From assembly GCF_004362805.1 (NCBI RefSeq), contig NZ_SNYF01000005.1:124001-188000 (forward strand): a DNA stretch of 64,000 nucleotides. Reading direction: 5' to 3'. Origin of the DNA: Algoriphagus boseongensis (lineage in GTDB: Bacteria; Bacteroidota; Bacteroidia; Cytophagales; Cyclobacteriaceae). Shown in pieces: positions 33,279 through 42,506 of this stretch; positions within the stretch are counted from its first letter, which is position 1; each line of letters begins with the position of its first letter. A program made the position numbers and the translations under genes. A model generated the notes under the pieces. It did no database searches and was not told the DNA's origin. It worked only from the letters and a program-made list of their open reading frames with translations.

Positions 33279-34782
33279 ACCCTAGGGAAAGAACCCCTGA
33301 AGTGATGTTATTTTTCACCTCGGTAATAGGTCCATAATTGAATCCTGCTTCATCCAAAACCTGATAGCTTCTGTAAAGGGAATTGTAGGTTTGATTAGCT
33401 ATGGACAAATCAATGGTGAAGGAATTTATTTTTAATCCAAGACCGCCACTGATTATCTGGGAACTTTGATCAAATCCGGCTGGATCACTATAAGGGTCCC
33501 CCAGGAAAGAATATCCCCCTCGAATTCTAAGTTTATTGATCCAAGCTTCTCCACCTACTCGATAATTAATGGTGCTAGTATAAATATCACGAATGACATC
33601 ATTGTCTGGACTAGCATTGAAGTCATTTGAGCGGAGTCGAGCCTGACTATAATCTACCCAATCTACATCTGCGGAAATAAATCCATTTTTTCCAAAGAAA
33701 AATGTGGCACCTCCTCCTATTTTCAATGGAGTATTTAGTCCGTAGTTACTGATGACTAGGTCTGAAAATGCTTCTTCATTGCCTAATGTAATGTCTTCTG
33801 GTTCAAAATAGTAATTGTCATAATTTGCAAATGAAGAGGCTTCATATTCTTCACTCATAGTAAACCAGGTAGGGGTTTGGAAGACAAATCCAAGATTTAA
33901 GTTATCTGTTGGTTTGAAGATCGCACCAAGGTTTAGATTGACGCCAATTCCATTAATGAACAAATTTTCTCGCAAGGAAGAATTAATTAAAGGCTCCTCG
34001 AAGAATTCCTCATTGTATACCTTGAAAGACGAATAGTTGATTGATCTTATCCCCAAGCTTCCTCCAAGGAATAGCTTGTGATTAAAGTTTGCTCCATAGC
34101 CAAACGTGACTTGACTTGCACTTCCTTCAGTTCGAATATTTTCATCCTGAAAAGGAAATCCAAGTACAAATGAGTCGTAGGTGTCCGGGTTTGTTATTGG
34201 ATTCCCATTTTCATCGACCGTAATTGGATTGATTAGATAGGTTTGATAGGCCAGACCGGTCAAACCATAATTTTCAATTTGGTTTTCTGGAATTCCAAAT
34301 GAGTCCTGCAAGTAAAAATCAATGATTGAACTTTCCCCTTGGATATCAGAGAAATAGCCGAATTCAGTATTGAAGTTGGCAATCCTTTGAACACTTATCC
34401 CCCAAGCTCCTCCTTTGAAAGCTCCAGTTTCCATTACTCCTTTTGGATTTGCACCAATGTAGGAGATGTTTGGAAGTGAGAAATTGGTTGTATTGTAAGA
34501 GCGGGATTGGCCCAAGAAGTCAGTATCTACTCCCCAATCTGTGAAACTCAAACTGACATTGACTTCCGATGTTCTAAAGAATCCAAGGCCAGCAGGGTTC
34601 CCTGTAAGGTTGGATACGTCTCCTCCCAATGAGAACTGGGTTCCACCTATTCCTATAATTCTGGCAGAACCAGTAGGCACTGTTCGTCCAAATCTATATG
34701 CATCTTCAAAATAGCCGCTTTGAGCATTTACTAGGGAAGTTGAAGAAGTAATGATTAGAATAAGAGATAATAAAAACCTCAT
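33268..34782 (-). CDS. Outer-membrane protein, OmpP1/FadL-like
   Basis: 504 residues from the ATG at 34782, which begins a clear signal peptide (MRFLLSLILIITSS, cleavage after VNAQ); nine more codons upstream are unnecessary. The mature start DAYRFGRTVPTGSARIIGIGGTQFSLGGDVSNLTGNPAGLG is the pattern of Bacteroidota FadL/OmpP1-type barrels, with the NPAG loop. Amphipathic strands fill the rest, ending GVLSLGFNF with the C-terminal Phe expected for outer-membrane insertion. Hydrophobic-compound uptake is the family role; the ligand is unknown. Confidence 0.85.
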   Translation of the reverse strand: MRFLLSLILIITSSTSLVNAQSGYFEDAYRFGRTVPTGSARIIGIGGTQFSLGGDVSNLTGNPAGLGFFRTSEVNVSLSFTDWGVDTDFLGQSRSYNTTNFSLPNISYIGANPKGVMETGAFKGGAWGISVQRIANFNTEFGYFSDIQGESSIIDFYLQDSFGIPENQIENYGLTGLAYQTYLINPITVDENGNPITNPDTYDSFVLGFPFQDENIRTEGSASQVTFGYGANFNHKLFLGGSLGIRSINYSSFKVYNEEFFEEPLINSSLRENLFINGIGVNLNLGAIFKPTDNLNLGFVFQTPTWFTMSEEYEASSFANYDNYYFEPEDITLGNEEAFSDLVISNYGLNTPLKIGGGATFFFGKNGFISADVDWVDYSQARLRSNDFNASPDNDVIRDIYTSTINYRVGGEAWINKLRIRGGYSFLGDPYSDPAGFDQSSQIISGGLGLKINSFTIDLSIANQTYNSLYRSYQVLDEAGFNYGPITEVKNNITSGVLSLGFNF

Positions 34783-34844
34783 TTGTGTTGTATTAAAGCT
34801 TAGTAACACTAACGAATGAATGATTGAATCGGGGATAATTTTTG

Positions 34845-34870
34845 AAAAAAAAAAGGGGAATTAATTCCCC
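34845..34870 (-). terminator. Terminator overlapping the stop of the low-complexity lipoprotein
   Basis: A perfect 16-base palindrome GGGGAATTAATTCCCC (34855-34870) contains the stop codon and, on the minus strand, is followed by ten T residues (34854-34845). Confidence 0.85.
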
Positions 34871-36216
34871 CTTCCTGATCTGGATCCACCAGAGCTAACT
34901 CCACTGGACCCACCTGAACTTCTGCTTGGCGCACTGAAACCACTGCTTCCTGAAGAGCTTCTGCTCGGTGCACTGAATCCACCCGTATCGTTTGATCTGG
35001 TAGGTGTTGTTGATCTATTATAAGATGGTGTTGTTGATCTGTTGTTATAAGATGGGCTGGTAGATCTGTTATTATAAGTTGGACTAACAGATCTGTTGTA
35101 AGAAGGACTGTTTGATCTATAGTTGTTATAGGTATTGTTTCCTCTAGTCGGGGTTCCAGTTGATCTATTATAAGTTCCTGGATTCGCGCTGGATGGTCTT
35201 GCTGAAGGAATACTTGTTCTAGATCTGGTATTTACTGTACGATCCGTAGCCGGAGAGCTAATATTTCTAGGAGTAGAAGAACTTGTTACTCGGCTTCTGC
35301 TTGAATTATAATAATCATTTTGAGAGCTTCCAAATTCTCTACTAGCAACTCTGGAGTTTTCAGATGCAGCAATTCTTCTCGCAGAAGGATTAGAACCTGA
35401 AGCAGTAGCTCTATTTTGAGCCCTTGCAGTAGATGGCATTACAGATGCCTGTCTGTTTGATACACCTGCGTTAGCCAATGAAGAACCTCTGGTCGGTCTT
35501 ACTCCACTAACTACTCTTCTTCCATTATATTCTCCACCGGGTAGACCATAGTAAGGATAACCAGGGTAAATAGGATGTACAGGATAGCCCCAAGTCGGAT
35601 ACATTGGATAGCCCCAACCGAAGCTTGGACCCCATCCCCAGCTTGGACCAAACCCCATTCCTAATGTAGGGTAGCCCCAGCCAAATCCGATACTCATGCT
35701 AAAGCCAGGTCTCCAACCCCAACTTGGCCCCCAGAATGGATCATAAAATCCCATTGACCATGGGCTCATTCCATATCCCCAAGGACTCATACCATATCCG
35801 AAGCCTAAACCAAAGTTGAAATTGATGTTCGGAGAGGAGAAGTTAGAGCCGTTTGAATAGGATCTGTAATTATCGTATGCATTAATGTTTGCTGAAGTTT
35901 CTTCAGCTTGACCTTCGTCAAAATATACGGTTCCATTATCAGCCTCGGCTGTGGTGGCTTGATATCTGGAAATATATTCTGGGTTTACATTTCTAGAACT
36001 GAAATTTTCCTGAACCAAAGCTGGAGACTGGTTTAGGGATTCAAATGTCTTAGGATTGTTGTTCTCTACTGCGTATTGCGTAGCGACTTGCACATCAGAG
36101 GCTCTGAAGTAAAGATTGTCATTTGCTCCACTCATAGCCATTTTATTGGTGCTACAAGATGAAAGCAATGCCGCACCAAGTAATAGAGAAACAGATAATT
36201 GGGGGATATTCTTCAT
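34861..36216 (-). CDS. Low-complexity lipoprotein, unknown function
   Basis: 451 residues with a lipoprotein signal ending at C21 (ALLSSC). Four compositional zones follow: an acidic region to about 130; a Gly/Trp/Tyr/Pro/Met-rich tract at 131-230 with repeated GWG, GYP and SPWG units; an Arg/Ser/Ala-rich stretch; and a C-terminal tail of short Ser/Asn/Thr/Arg repeats ending in FSAPSRSS units and SGGSRSGRG. No enzyme domain is seen. It may be a surface or periplasmic structural or adhesive protein; this is speculation. It is transcribed alone and ends at its own terminator. Confidence 0.8.
   Translation of the reverse strand: MKNIPQLSVSLLLGAALLSSCSTNKMAMSGANDNLYFRASDVQVATQYAVENNNPKTFESLNQSPALVQENFSSRNVNPEYISRYQATTAEADNGTVYFDEGQAEETSANINAYDNYRSYSNGSNFSSPNINFNFGLGFGYGMSPWGYGMSPWSMGFYDPFWGPSWGWRPGFSMSIGFGWGYPTLGMGFGPSWGWGPSFGWGYPMYPTWGYPVHPIYPGYPYYGLPGGEYNGRRVVSGVRPTRGSSLANAGVSNRQASVMPSTARAQNRATASGSNPSARRIAASENSRVASREFGSSQNDYYNSSRSRVTSSSTPRNISSPATDRTVNTRSRTSIPSARPSSANPGTYNRSTGTPTRGNNTYNNYRSNSPSYNRSVSPTYNNRSTSPSYNNRSTTPSYNRSTTPTRSNDTGGFSAPSRSSSGSSGFSAPSRSSGGSSGVSSGGSRSGRGN
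34906..34977 (-). repeat. Two FSAPSRSS-GSSG repeat units
   Basis: Residues 414-437 of the lipoprotein hold two 12-residue units, GFSAPSRSS followed by Ser/Gly spacers, visible as a near-direct DNA repeat. Confidence 0.75.
34996..35178 (-). repeat. Degenerate SPSYNNRST-type repeat array
   Basis: Residues about 347-407 are built from 8-10 residue units (YNRSTGTPT, SPSYNRSV, SPTYNNRST, SPSYNNRST, TPSYNRST). The DNA shows matching AGATCTGTTGTAATA-like repeats. Confidence 0.8.
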
Positions 36217-36278
36217 AATTGAAGTTGATTGTTACTTTGTTATACGGACTGATAAGCCTGAGGTTATACTTTTTGACT

Positions 36279-36286
36279 TATATTTG
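36279..36286 (+). promoter_or_regulatory. Possible -7 element upstream of proS
   Basis: TATATTTG matches TAnnTTTG exactly 51 bases before the proS ATG. No TTG lies 17-23 bases upstream, so this is a half-site call. Confidence 0.35.
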
Positions 36287-36337
36287 CCAGCCCTAATTAA
36301 GCAAAATTAACCACATTATACTATACCTCAAAACCTA

Positions 36338-37819
36338 ATGAGTAAAGGACTACCAAAGCGCAGCGAAGATTATTCTCAATGGTACAACGAATTGGTGAAA
36401 AGAGCCGATCTAGCAGAAAACTCTGCTGTTCGTGGCTGTATGGTCATTAAACCTTACGGCTATTCCATTTGGGAAAAGATGCAGGCTGAACTTGATCGGA
36501 TGTTTAAAGAAACAGGCCATACCAATGCCTACTTTCCTCTTTTTATCCCAAAATCTTTCTTAAGTAAAGAAGCTTCACACGTTGAAGGATTTGCCAAGGA
36601 ATGTGCTGTTGTGACGCATTACCGCCTTAAAAATGCCGAAGATGGATCAGGAGTGATTGTCGATCCTGAGGCAAAGTTGGAGGAGGAATTAATCGTCCGT
36701 CCTACTTCAGAAACTGTTATTTGGAGCACGTATAAAAACTGGATTCAATCTTACCGAGACTTACCTCTTTTAGTTAATCAGTGGGCCAATGTGGTTCGTT
36801 GGGAGATGAGAACCCGTCTATTTCTGCGGACAGCGGAATTCCTATGGCAAGAAGGTCATACCGCACATGCAACTGCCAAGGAAGCAATGGACGAAACCAT
36901 GCAAATGATGAACGTTTATGCTCAATTTGCTGAGGAATTCATGGCTTTGCCAGTGGTCAGGGGAAGAAAAACCGCAAATGAACGATTCGCAGGTGCAGAT
37001 GATACGCTTTGCATCGAGGCAATGATGCAAGACGGAAAAGCACTTCAGGCAGGAACTTCGCATTTCTTGGGACAAAACTTTGCAAAGGCATTTGATGTGA
37101 AATTTGCGACCAAAGAAGGAGGCCTGGACTTTGTTTGGGGGACTTCTTGGGGAGTTAGTACCAGACTAATGGGAGCTTTGATTATGGCTCATTCAGACGA
37201 TAATGGATTGGTCTTGCCTCCAAAATTGGCACCTACCCAAGTGGTGATTGTTCCTATTTATCGAGGTGAAGGGGAGCTTGAGTCAATTTCAGTTAAGGCC
37301 AAAGAAATTATGACTGAATTGAGAAAGAAAGGAATCTCAGTCAAATTTGATGACCGCGATACACATAAGCCGGGTTGGAAATTTGCCGAATATGAGCTTA
37401 AAGGGGTTCCTGTGCGAATTGCCATGGGGCCAAGAGATCTTGAAAATGGTACTATTGAAATTGCCAGAAGAGATACCTTGACCAAAGAAACATTCAGCTT
37501 GAGTGAAATGTCCATTGGTGAAAAAATCTCATCCCTTTTGGAAGAAATCCAAAACAGTATTTACAGCAAAGCTTTCCAATTCAGAACAGAAATGACCACT
37601 GAAGTCAATTCTTGGGATGAGTTTAAAAAAGTATTGGAGGAAAAAGGAGGGTTTTTATCTGCCCATTGGGACGGAACTTCCGAAACCGAGGAGAAAATCA
37701 AAGAACTGACCAAAGCGACAATCCGATGCATTCCTTTGGATAGAAAAGAAGAAGCAGGAAAATGTATCCTGACGGGAAATCCTTCTGTAGGTAGAGTGTA
37801 TTTCGCAAAAGCTTATTAA
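36338..37819 (+). CDS. proS: Prolyl-tRNA synthetase, archaeal/eukaryal type
   Basis: 493 residues, the short ProS form without the bacterial editing insertion. Class II core: motif 1 region ([17 protein letters not shown]), RPTSETVIW, motif 2 [14 protein letters not shown], and a motif 3 Gly/Arg segment ([15 protein letters not shown]). The anticodon-binding domain ([11 protein letters not shown]) follows, and a C-terminal zinc-like domain ends in AKAY. It charges tRNA-Pro. This type is common in Bacteroidota. Monocistronic with a strong terminator. Confidence 0.97.
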   Translation: MSKGLPKRSEDYSQWYNELVKRADLAENSAVRGCMVIKPYGYSIWEKMQAELDRMFKETGHTNAYFPLFIPKSFLSKEASHVEGFAKECAVVTHYRLKNAEDGSGVIVDPEAKLEEELIVRPTSETVIWSTYKNWIQSYRDLPLLVNQWANVVRWEMRTRLFLRTAEFLWQEGHTAHATAKEAMDETMQMMNVYAQFAEEFMALPVVRGRKTANERFAGADDTLCIEAMMQDGKALQAGTSHFLGQNFAKAFDVKFATKEGGLDFVWGTSWGVSTRLMGALIMAHSDDNGLVLPPKLAPTQVVIVPIYRGEGELESISVKAKEIMTELRKKGISVKFDDRDTHKPGWKFAEYELKGVPVRIAMGPRDLENGTIEIARRDTLTKETFSLSEMSIGEKISSLLEEIQNSIYSKAFQFRTEMTTEVNSWDEFKKVLEEKGGFLSAHWDGTSETEEKIKELTKATIRCIPLDRKEEAGKCILTGNPSVGRVYFAKAY

Positions 37820-37824
37820 AACTT

Positions 37825-37853
37825 AAACCCGGATTTTTCCGGGTTTTGTTTTT
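37825..37853 (+). terminator. Intrinsic terminator after proS
   Basis: A perfect 9-bp stem AAACCCGGA/TCCGGGTTT (37825-37833 with 37838-37846) around TTTT, then a T-rich tail. Confidence 0.92.
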
Positions 37854-37910
37854 AGATAGCTTTAGTTTTTCATTCCTTGTCGTAATTTTAGTTCTCTCAC
37901 CTGATCTGTC

Positions 37911-38384
37911 ATGGAAATTCTTATTCTTTCTAGCCTTTTGATCATCGGACTTATTCTGCTGATGATAGAGATGCTTTTTATCCCTGGAACTACAATCGTT
38001 GGGATAATGGGGTTTTTGGTCAGTCTTGCTGGTGTAGTTTATGCCTTTTTGACTTTTGAGTCCAATACAGCAATGTGGATCACAGGTCTGGCTGCAGTGA
38101 TTAATTTGGCCGCTGTTTGGTATGGGTTTAGTTCTGGGGTTTGGACAAAATTCTCCTTGAAATCCTCTATGGAAGGTGGGGCGTTCGATGGAAGGACAAC
38201 TGGATTAGAAGTTGGAATGACCGGGAAAGCGATTTCTGATATCAAACCTTTTGGAAAAGTATCGTTGAATGAAAGTATTTATGAAGTAAAGTCTGAAGAA
38301 GGCTTTATTGAAGTAGGTCAGGTAGTCGAAATAATAAAAATTGAAAACAATAAAATTTTAGTAAAACAACATGGATCCATCTAG
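37911..38384 (+). CDS. NfeD family membrane protein
   Basis: 157 residues: two or three hydrophobic segments at about 3-23, 25-47 and 55-75, then an OB-fold-like C-terminal domain ([18 protein letters not shown] ... [18 protein letters not shown]) typical of short NfeD proteins. NfeD proteins partner with flotillins in membrane microdomains. The following gene, overlapping by 14 bases, is the flotillin-like floA, which supports the call. Confidence 0.9.
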   Translation: MEILILSSLLIIGLILLMIEMLFIPGTTIVGIMGFLVSLAGVVYAFLTFESNTAMWITGLAAVINLAAVWYGFSSGVWTKFSLKSSMEGGAFDGRTTGLEVGMTGKAISDIKPFGKVSLNESIYEVKSEEGFIEVGQVVEIIKIENNKILVKQHGSI

Positions 38385-39381
38385 TTCAATTTTCGTTTTG
38401 GTGGCTGCTTTTGCAGGCATTATTCTATTATTCATCTTTTTATACTTTGTTCCTGTTAATCTTTGGATTACTGCTCAGTTTGCAAATGTGCGAGTTGGTC
38501 TTTTGGAGTTAGTGGGAATGCGAATCCGAAAAGTTCCTCCAAGTGTTATAGTAAACTCCTTGATTACAGCTACCAAAGCTGGTCTTCAGTTGACAACTAA
38601 TGATCTGGAAACCCACTATATGGCAGGAGGAAATGTGCCTACCGTAATCCGTGCTTTGATTTCAGCCGATAAGGCGAACATCAATTTAAGTTTCAAGCAG
38701 GCTACTGCCATTGACTTGGCAGGACGAGATGTATTCGAAGCAGTGCAGATTTCCGTAAATCCCAAAGTAATCAATACGCCAAGTGTGGCAGCAGTAGCAG
38801 CTGATGGGATTCAGCTTATTGCAAAAGCAAGAGTAACGGTTAGAGCGAATATTGCTCAACTTGTCGGTGGTGCCGGTGAAGAAACCATTTTGGCGAGAGT
38901 AGGTGAGGGTATTGTAACTTCAATTGGTTCGGCCTCAACTCACAAATCAGTTTTAGAAAATCCGGATAAAATATCCAAGTTGGTGCTTCAGAGAGGTTTG
39001 GATGCCGGAACTGCTTTTGAAATTCTTTCCATTGATATTGCAGATATCGACGTAGGAACCAACATCGGCGCGAAACTCCAAATCGATCAGGCATCTGCAG
39101 ATTTAAAAGTTGCAGAAGCAAAGGCTGAAGAAAGAAGAGCGATGGCCGTTGCTTTGGAGCAAGAAAACAGAGCCAAGACCGTTGAGATGAGAGCCAAAGT
39201 AATTGAAGCTGAGGCTGAAGTTCCAAAGGCTTTAGCAGAGGCTTTTAGAACAGGAAACCTTGGAGTGATGGATTACTATAAAATGGAAAATATCAAGTCG
39301 GACACCTCGATGAGGGATTCGATAGCGAATTCCGATAAGGATTCGAAAGAACCTGGAAGCGGAAAAGGAGATAAAAAATAA
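38371..39381 (+). CDS. floA: Flotillin-like protein FloA
   Basis: 336 residues. One N-terminal hydrophobic hairpin (about 7-30) is followed by the PHB/SPFH-type region ([38 protein letters not shown]). A long Ala/Glu-rich coiled-coil tail ([21 protein letters not shown] in shorter pieces) and a low-complexity Lys/Asp end complete it. FloA organises membrane microdomains. Operon with the NfeD gene; a bidirectional terminator follows. Confidence 0.95.
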   Translation: MDPSSSIFVLVAAFAGIILLFIFLYFVPVNLWITAQFANVRVGLLELVGMRIRKVPPSVIVNSLITATKAGLQLTTNDLETHYMAGGNVPTVIRALISADKANINLSFKQATAIDLAGRDVFEAVQISVNPKVINTPSVAAVAADGIQLIAKARVTVRANIAQLVGGAGEETILARVGEGIVTSIGSASTHKSVLENPDKISKLVLQRGLDAGTAFEILSIDIADIDVGTNIGAKLQIDQASADLKVAEAKAEERRAMAVALEQENRAKTVEMRAKVIEAEAEVPKALAEAFRTGNLGVMDYYKMENIKSDTSMRDSIANSDKDSKEPGSGKGDKK

Positions 39382-39384
39382 GTG

Positions 39385-39413
39385 AAAAGGGAGCAATTAA
39401 GCTCCCTTTTTTC
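39385..39413. terminator. Bidirectional terminator between floA and the WG-repeat gene
   Basis: A perfect 10-bp stem AAAAGGGAGC/GCTCCCTTTT (39385-39394 with 39401-39410) and loop AATTAA. The loop and right arm encode the stop codon and last residues of the minus-strand gene. Confidence 0.92.
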
Positions 39414-40965
39414 GTTTTCCGTTGCTTGGTTCTTCTACAGGAATCACCACAGGAGTATACATTTCTTTAACCAGGATTTGATTATTTGTCCAGTCGGGAA
39501 TAATCTCCTCATAATCCATCGGAAAGACCATATCTCCATTTTCCTTGATTACTCCTACTTTTCCGGAATTAGCAAGAAGGATGAAATCTTGATTTTCGAA
39601 TTGGATAAAATCAAATTCAGGAGCGATTATTTGTTTCCCTTCTGGATTGAGTAATCCGCGTTTTCCTGATTTTTCTACCAAAAAATATCCATCCTTAATT
39701 CTACAAATCTGATCAAATGGCTCTTGAGTAATTAGATCTCCTGATTTCCCAATCAAGAATAAGCCTCCTGAGTTTTTGGCGATTCCTTTGCCTGAAGAAA
39801 AAGGTTTAATCTCTTCCCAGTTTGGACTTGAAATGGTTTGGCCAGAAGGACTAAGAAGTCCCCAGGAATAACCCGATTTAAATTCTCCAACTTGTTCTGA
39901 GAAATTTTGGACCTCTGTAAAAGTAGGTTGAATCACCCATCTGCCATCTGAATTAAGAAATCCACTTTTACCCGCTTTTCTCGCAGGGAAAAGCCCTTCC
40001 GAACCTGGGCCTATCCATTCTGCATCAGATTCAGGCCTAACTAACCAGCCTGATTTTCCCAACAATCCTGTTTTCTGCTCTCTAAATCGAATGAAGTAAT
40101 GATCTTTCCCAACCAGCTGTACTTCTTCCATTCCTACTATATCCAACAGGATTCCATCCTCCTTCATTACCCTTCTCAATTTTCCGTGGATATATTCCAG
40201 CATCAAGTCGCCCTCTTTGGTGATCTTATGATAGGAATTGTAGCTCACATCGGCTTTTATTTCATCACCTTTGATCAAAACATATTGGCTTTGATTGAAT
40301 CCATAGAAATGATTATTTCTTGAATATTCGAGTTGGGTGATGTTTGGATCCAGTACATAATCTCCTTCCAAGTTGATAATCCCATACCCGGAAGATTCCT
40401 TAGCTAATAGGTAGTTTCCATCATTTTCCTCCAAAAGATCATAAGGTTTTCCAGGGTCTTTGGAAAGTGGGAGGTAATATTTGCCTTGCTTTTGGGCTAT
40501 AACCATTCCCAATTTGGTCAATTTGGCATTTTCTAATGTTCCAAGTGAAGTGATCTTTCCAGTTCCTCGTTCAAAAATCCAATAAGAATTGCCCTTTTTT
40601 GCCAAAAGCCTTGTGATGTAAGTTTGAATTTCCTCGTATTCAGGAGCCAAAGCTTGTTGTCCATACTCATGATAAGCCCCGATTCCTTTTGGTCCCTTTA
40701 CCAAAATCCATGGCGATAGGTATTGGTAAATCTCATTTCCCTGAAGGTTGACAATAGGTTTGAGATCTCTGGAAAGTAAGGAAAGGGAGGAGTCCTTTTT
40801 CCCGATCAATACAGTCTCTCCTAATACCTTAATCTCATCGTATACGGCCCTTACTTTTAGATTTCCCTGAAGATCATAGGATTCCCAGGTTTGGGAATAA
40901 GCCTTCAAAGATATTAGGCAAATGCCAAGCAGAAGGGTGAAAATTCTGGTGAAATTTAGATTCAT
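39397..40965 (-). CDS. WG-repeat protein, exported
   Basis: 522 residues from the ATG at 40965, which starts a signal peptide (MNLNFTRIFTLLLG, cleavage near AYSQ); ATGs at 40977 and 41034 would add residues before it. The body is a series of WG-type beta repeats, each about 45-55 residues, with motifs such as GIINLEGDYVLDP, GLLGKSGWLVRP, GFLNSDGRWVIQPTF, GLLSPSGQTISSP, GLLNPEGKQIIAPEF and GVIKENGDMVFPM. WG repeats probably form a binding scaffold; the ligand is unknown. Downstream of hemA but separated by a terminator. Confidence 0.87.
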   Translation of the reverse strand: MNLNFTRIFTLLLGICLISLKAYSQTWESYDLQGNLKVRAVYDEIKVLGETVLIGKKDSSLSLLSRDLKPIVNLQGNEIYQYLSPWILVKGPKGIGAYHEYGQQALAPEYEEIQTYITRLLAKKGNSYWIFERGTGKITSLGTLENAKLTKLGMVIAQKQGKYYLPLSKDPGKPYDLLEENDGNYLLAKESSGYGIINLEGDYVLDPNITQLEYSRNNHFYGFNQSQYVLIKGDEIKADVSYNSYHKITKEGDLMLEYIHGKLRRVMKEDGILLDIVGMEEVQLVGKDHYFIRFREQKTGLLGKSGWLVRPESDAEWIGPGSEGLFPARKAGKSGFLNSDGRWVIQPTFTEVQNFSEQVGEFKSGYSWGLLSPSGQTISSPNWEEIKPFSSGKGIAKNSGGLFLIGKSGDLITQEPFDQICRIKDGYFLVEKSGKRGLLNPEGKQIIAPEFDFIQFENQDFILLANSGKVGVIKENGDMVFPMDYEEIIPDWTNNQILVKEMYTPVVIPVEEPSNGKRKKGA

Positions 40966-40997
40966 GAAAGACTGCATTTTCAAATGGAGCACAATAT

Positions 40998-41032
40998 AAA
41001 AAGGCCAAAGGAACTTGAGATGTCCTTTGGCC
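40998..41032 (-). terminator. Intrinsic terminator after hemA
   Basis: On the minus strand GGCCAAAGGA/TCCTTTGGCC (41032-41023 with 41012-41003) around a 10-base loop is followed by TTTTT. Confidence 0.85.
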
Positions 41033-41054
41033 AAATATGATTTTAATGGATAGA

Positions 41055-42323
41055 TTATTTTTCGACTTTGATTTTCTCCAGATCAAAAAGATCATGGATG
41101 ATTTCAATCATTTCTTCTGCCTGATCCCGCTGACAAGCTGCTCGTAACTGTACCACAGGTACTTTCAGGATCTTTTGCATCATGCTTTTGGTAATCTTGT
41201 CAATCAGCACATATTCCTTTTCATCGGCGTTTTTTAAATACCGGCTCAATTCTTCTTGTCTGATTTGCTCCAAAGCCTGCTTCAATCTATTGATGGTCGG
41301 AGATACCATCATTTCCTTCTTCCAATTGGCAAATTCTTCGATGCTTTCTTCGATGATTTTTTCAACCATCGGCACTGCAGCGAGACGCTTTTCTAATGCT
41401 TCCGAAGTTTTGCTACGGATATTGTCTACATTATACAATACCACTCCAGGTACATCTTCTACTGTGGTCTCTATACTTCTTGGGACAGAAAGATCAACCA
41501 ACAATTTGTAGCTCTGGATTTCAAACTCCTTTACCATCTTCTTGGTGATAAAAGGCTCATTTTTCATGATTGAGCAAACGATCACGTCCGCTTCTTTCAT
41601 CGCTTCCAGATGATTTTCAAAAGGAACCACTTCAAAACCCAATTCCGCTGCTAGAGCTTCAGCTTTTGAAAGCGTTCTATTGGTGATTTTTACTTTAGCC
41701 TGTGGAAGATGAATCATGTTCTTCGCTACATCTTCTCCGATTTCACCTACTCCGATAAGGAGAACTCTCGGTTCAAACAAATTGACAGTAAGGCTTTCAA
41801 TCAACTCAATAGTGGCATACGAAAGAGAAGCTGCTCCATCTCTGAAAGCAGTTTCTTGCACCACACGTTTATTGGTGAAAAATATGGTGTGCATCAGCCG
41901 ATGAAGGAATGGGCCAGCCATTTCCATGTCAGCTGCTGTTTGGTAGGCTCGCTTTACTTGATTGGAAATTTGAATATCTCCCACTACCTGAGCCTCAAGT
42001 CCCATACTTACCTTAAATAAATGGGAAATTGCCTCCTGATCATCTTGAAAAATTTCAAAATAATTAAGGTAGTTCACCACATCATTGAGACCTTTCTCAA
42101 GTCCAATCAACTTGATGATTTCTGTACTTAAGTCAAGTTCATGGCCATAATAAACCTCAGTTCTATTACAGGTAGAAATGATCAAAGCATCGCTCAGGCT
42201 AAAAAACTCCTTGAATTTCAAGAGTATTCGACGAACTTCCTCCTCATCTAAAGAGATCAATTCGCGAATCTGAACCGGGGCTGTTTTATGGGATAAACTG
42301 ACTGCTCTGAACTTAGAGTGCAT
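41055..42323 (-). CDS. hemA: Glutamyl-tRNA reductase
   Basis: First committed enzyme of the C5 haem pathway, reducing glutamyl-tRNA to glutamate-1-semialdehyde, the HemL substrate. 422 residues. Catalytic C52 lies in ISTCNRTEVY. The N-terminal SLSHKTAPVQIRE, MGLEAQVVGDIQISNQVKRAY, the NADPH domain (VLLIGVGEIGEDVAK), IVCSIMKNEPFI and the C-terminal dimerisation helices are all present. Complete and monocistronic, with a hairpin terminator. Confidence 0.97.
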   Translation of the reverse strand: MHSKFRAVSLSHKTAPVQIRELISLDEEEVRRILLKFKEFFSLSDALIISTCNRTEVYYGHELDLSTEIIKLIGLEKGLNDVVNYLNYFEIFQDDQEAISHLFKVSMGLEAQVVGDIQISNQVKRAYQTAADMEMAGPFLHRLMHTIFFTNKRVVQETAFRDGAASLSYATIELIESLTVNLFEPRVLLIGVGEIGEDVAKNMIHLPQAKVKITNRTLSKAEALAAELGFEVVPFENHLEAMKEADVIVCSIMKNEPFITKKMVKEFEIQSYKLLVDLSVPRSIETTVEDVPGVVLYNVDNIRSKTSEALEKRLAAVPMVEKIIEESIEEFANWKKEMMVSPTINRLKQALEQIRQEELSRYLKNADEKEYVLIDKITKSMMQKILKVPVVQLRAACQRDQAEEMIEIIHDLFDLEKIKVEK

Positions 42324-42342
42324 GGTATCAAGTCTTGCGGTG

Positions 42343-42350
42343 CAAATTTA
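42343..42350 (-). promoter_or_regulatory. Possible -7 element of hemA
   Basis: Minus-strand TAAATTTG about 20 bases before the hemA ATG matches TAnnTTTG exactly. The upstream TTCG at -33 is only a partial match. Confidence 0.4.
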
Positions 42351-42446
42351 ACGGAGAACTTTCCTCGAACGACTGAAATGGATAACTCAATGAATAATTT
42401 GGAATTATTCTAAATAAATTTCCTGCTTTTACAAAGGTACAGGCAG

Positions 42447-42478
42447 TTGAAAAGATAGACCAATATTTTTAAATTTTG
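42447..42478 (+). promoter_or_regulatory. Probable promoter for the helix-hairpin-helix gene
   Basis: TTG at 42447-42449, a 20-base spacer, and TAAATTTTG at 42470-42478, one base longer than the consensus -7. The predicted leader is about 20 bases. Confidence 0.4.
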
Positions 42479-42506
42479 GCGAATTGTCTTTTTCAATCTT
42501 TTTGGC

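Noticed and set aside
34906..35178. Short repeated DNA words that could suggest a CRISPR or repeat array
   Set aside because: They are in frame within a lipoprotein gene, vary in length, lack unique spacers of constant size, and encode SPSYNNRST-like protein repeats.
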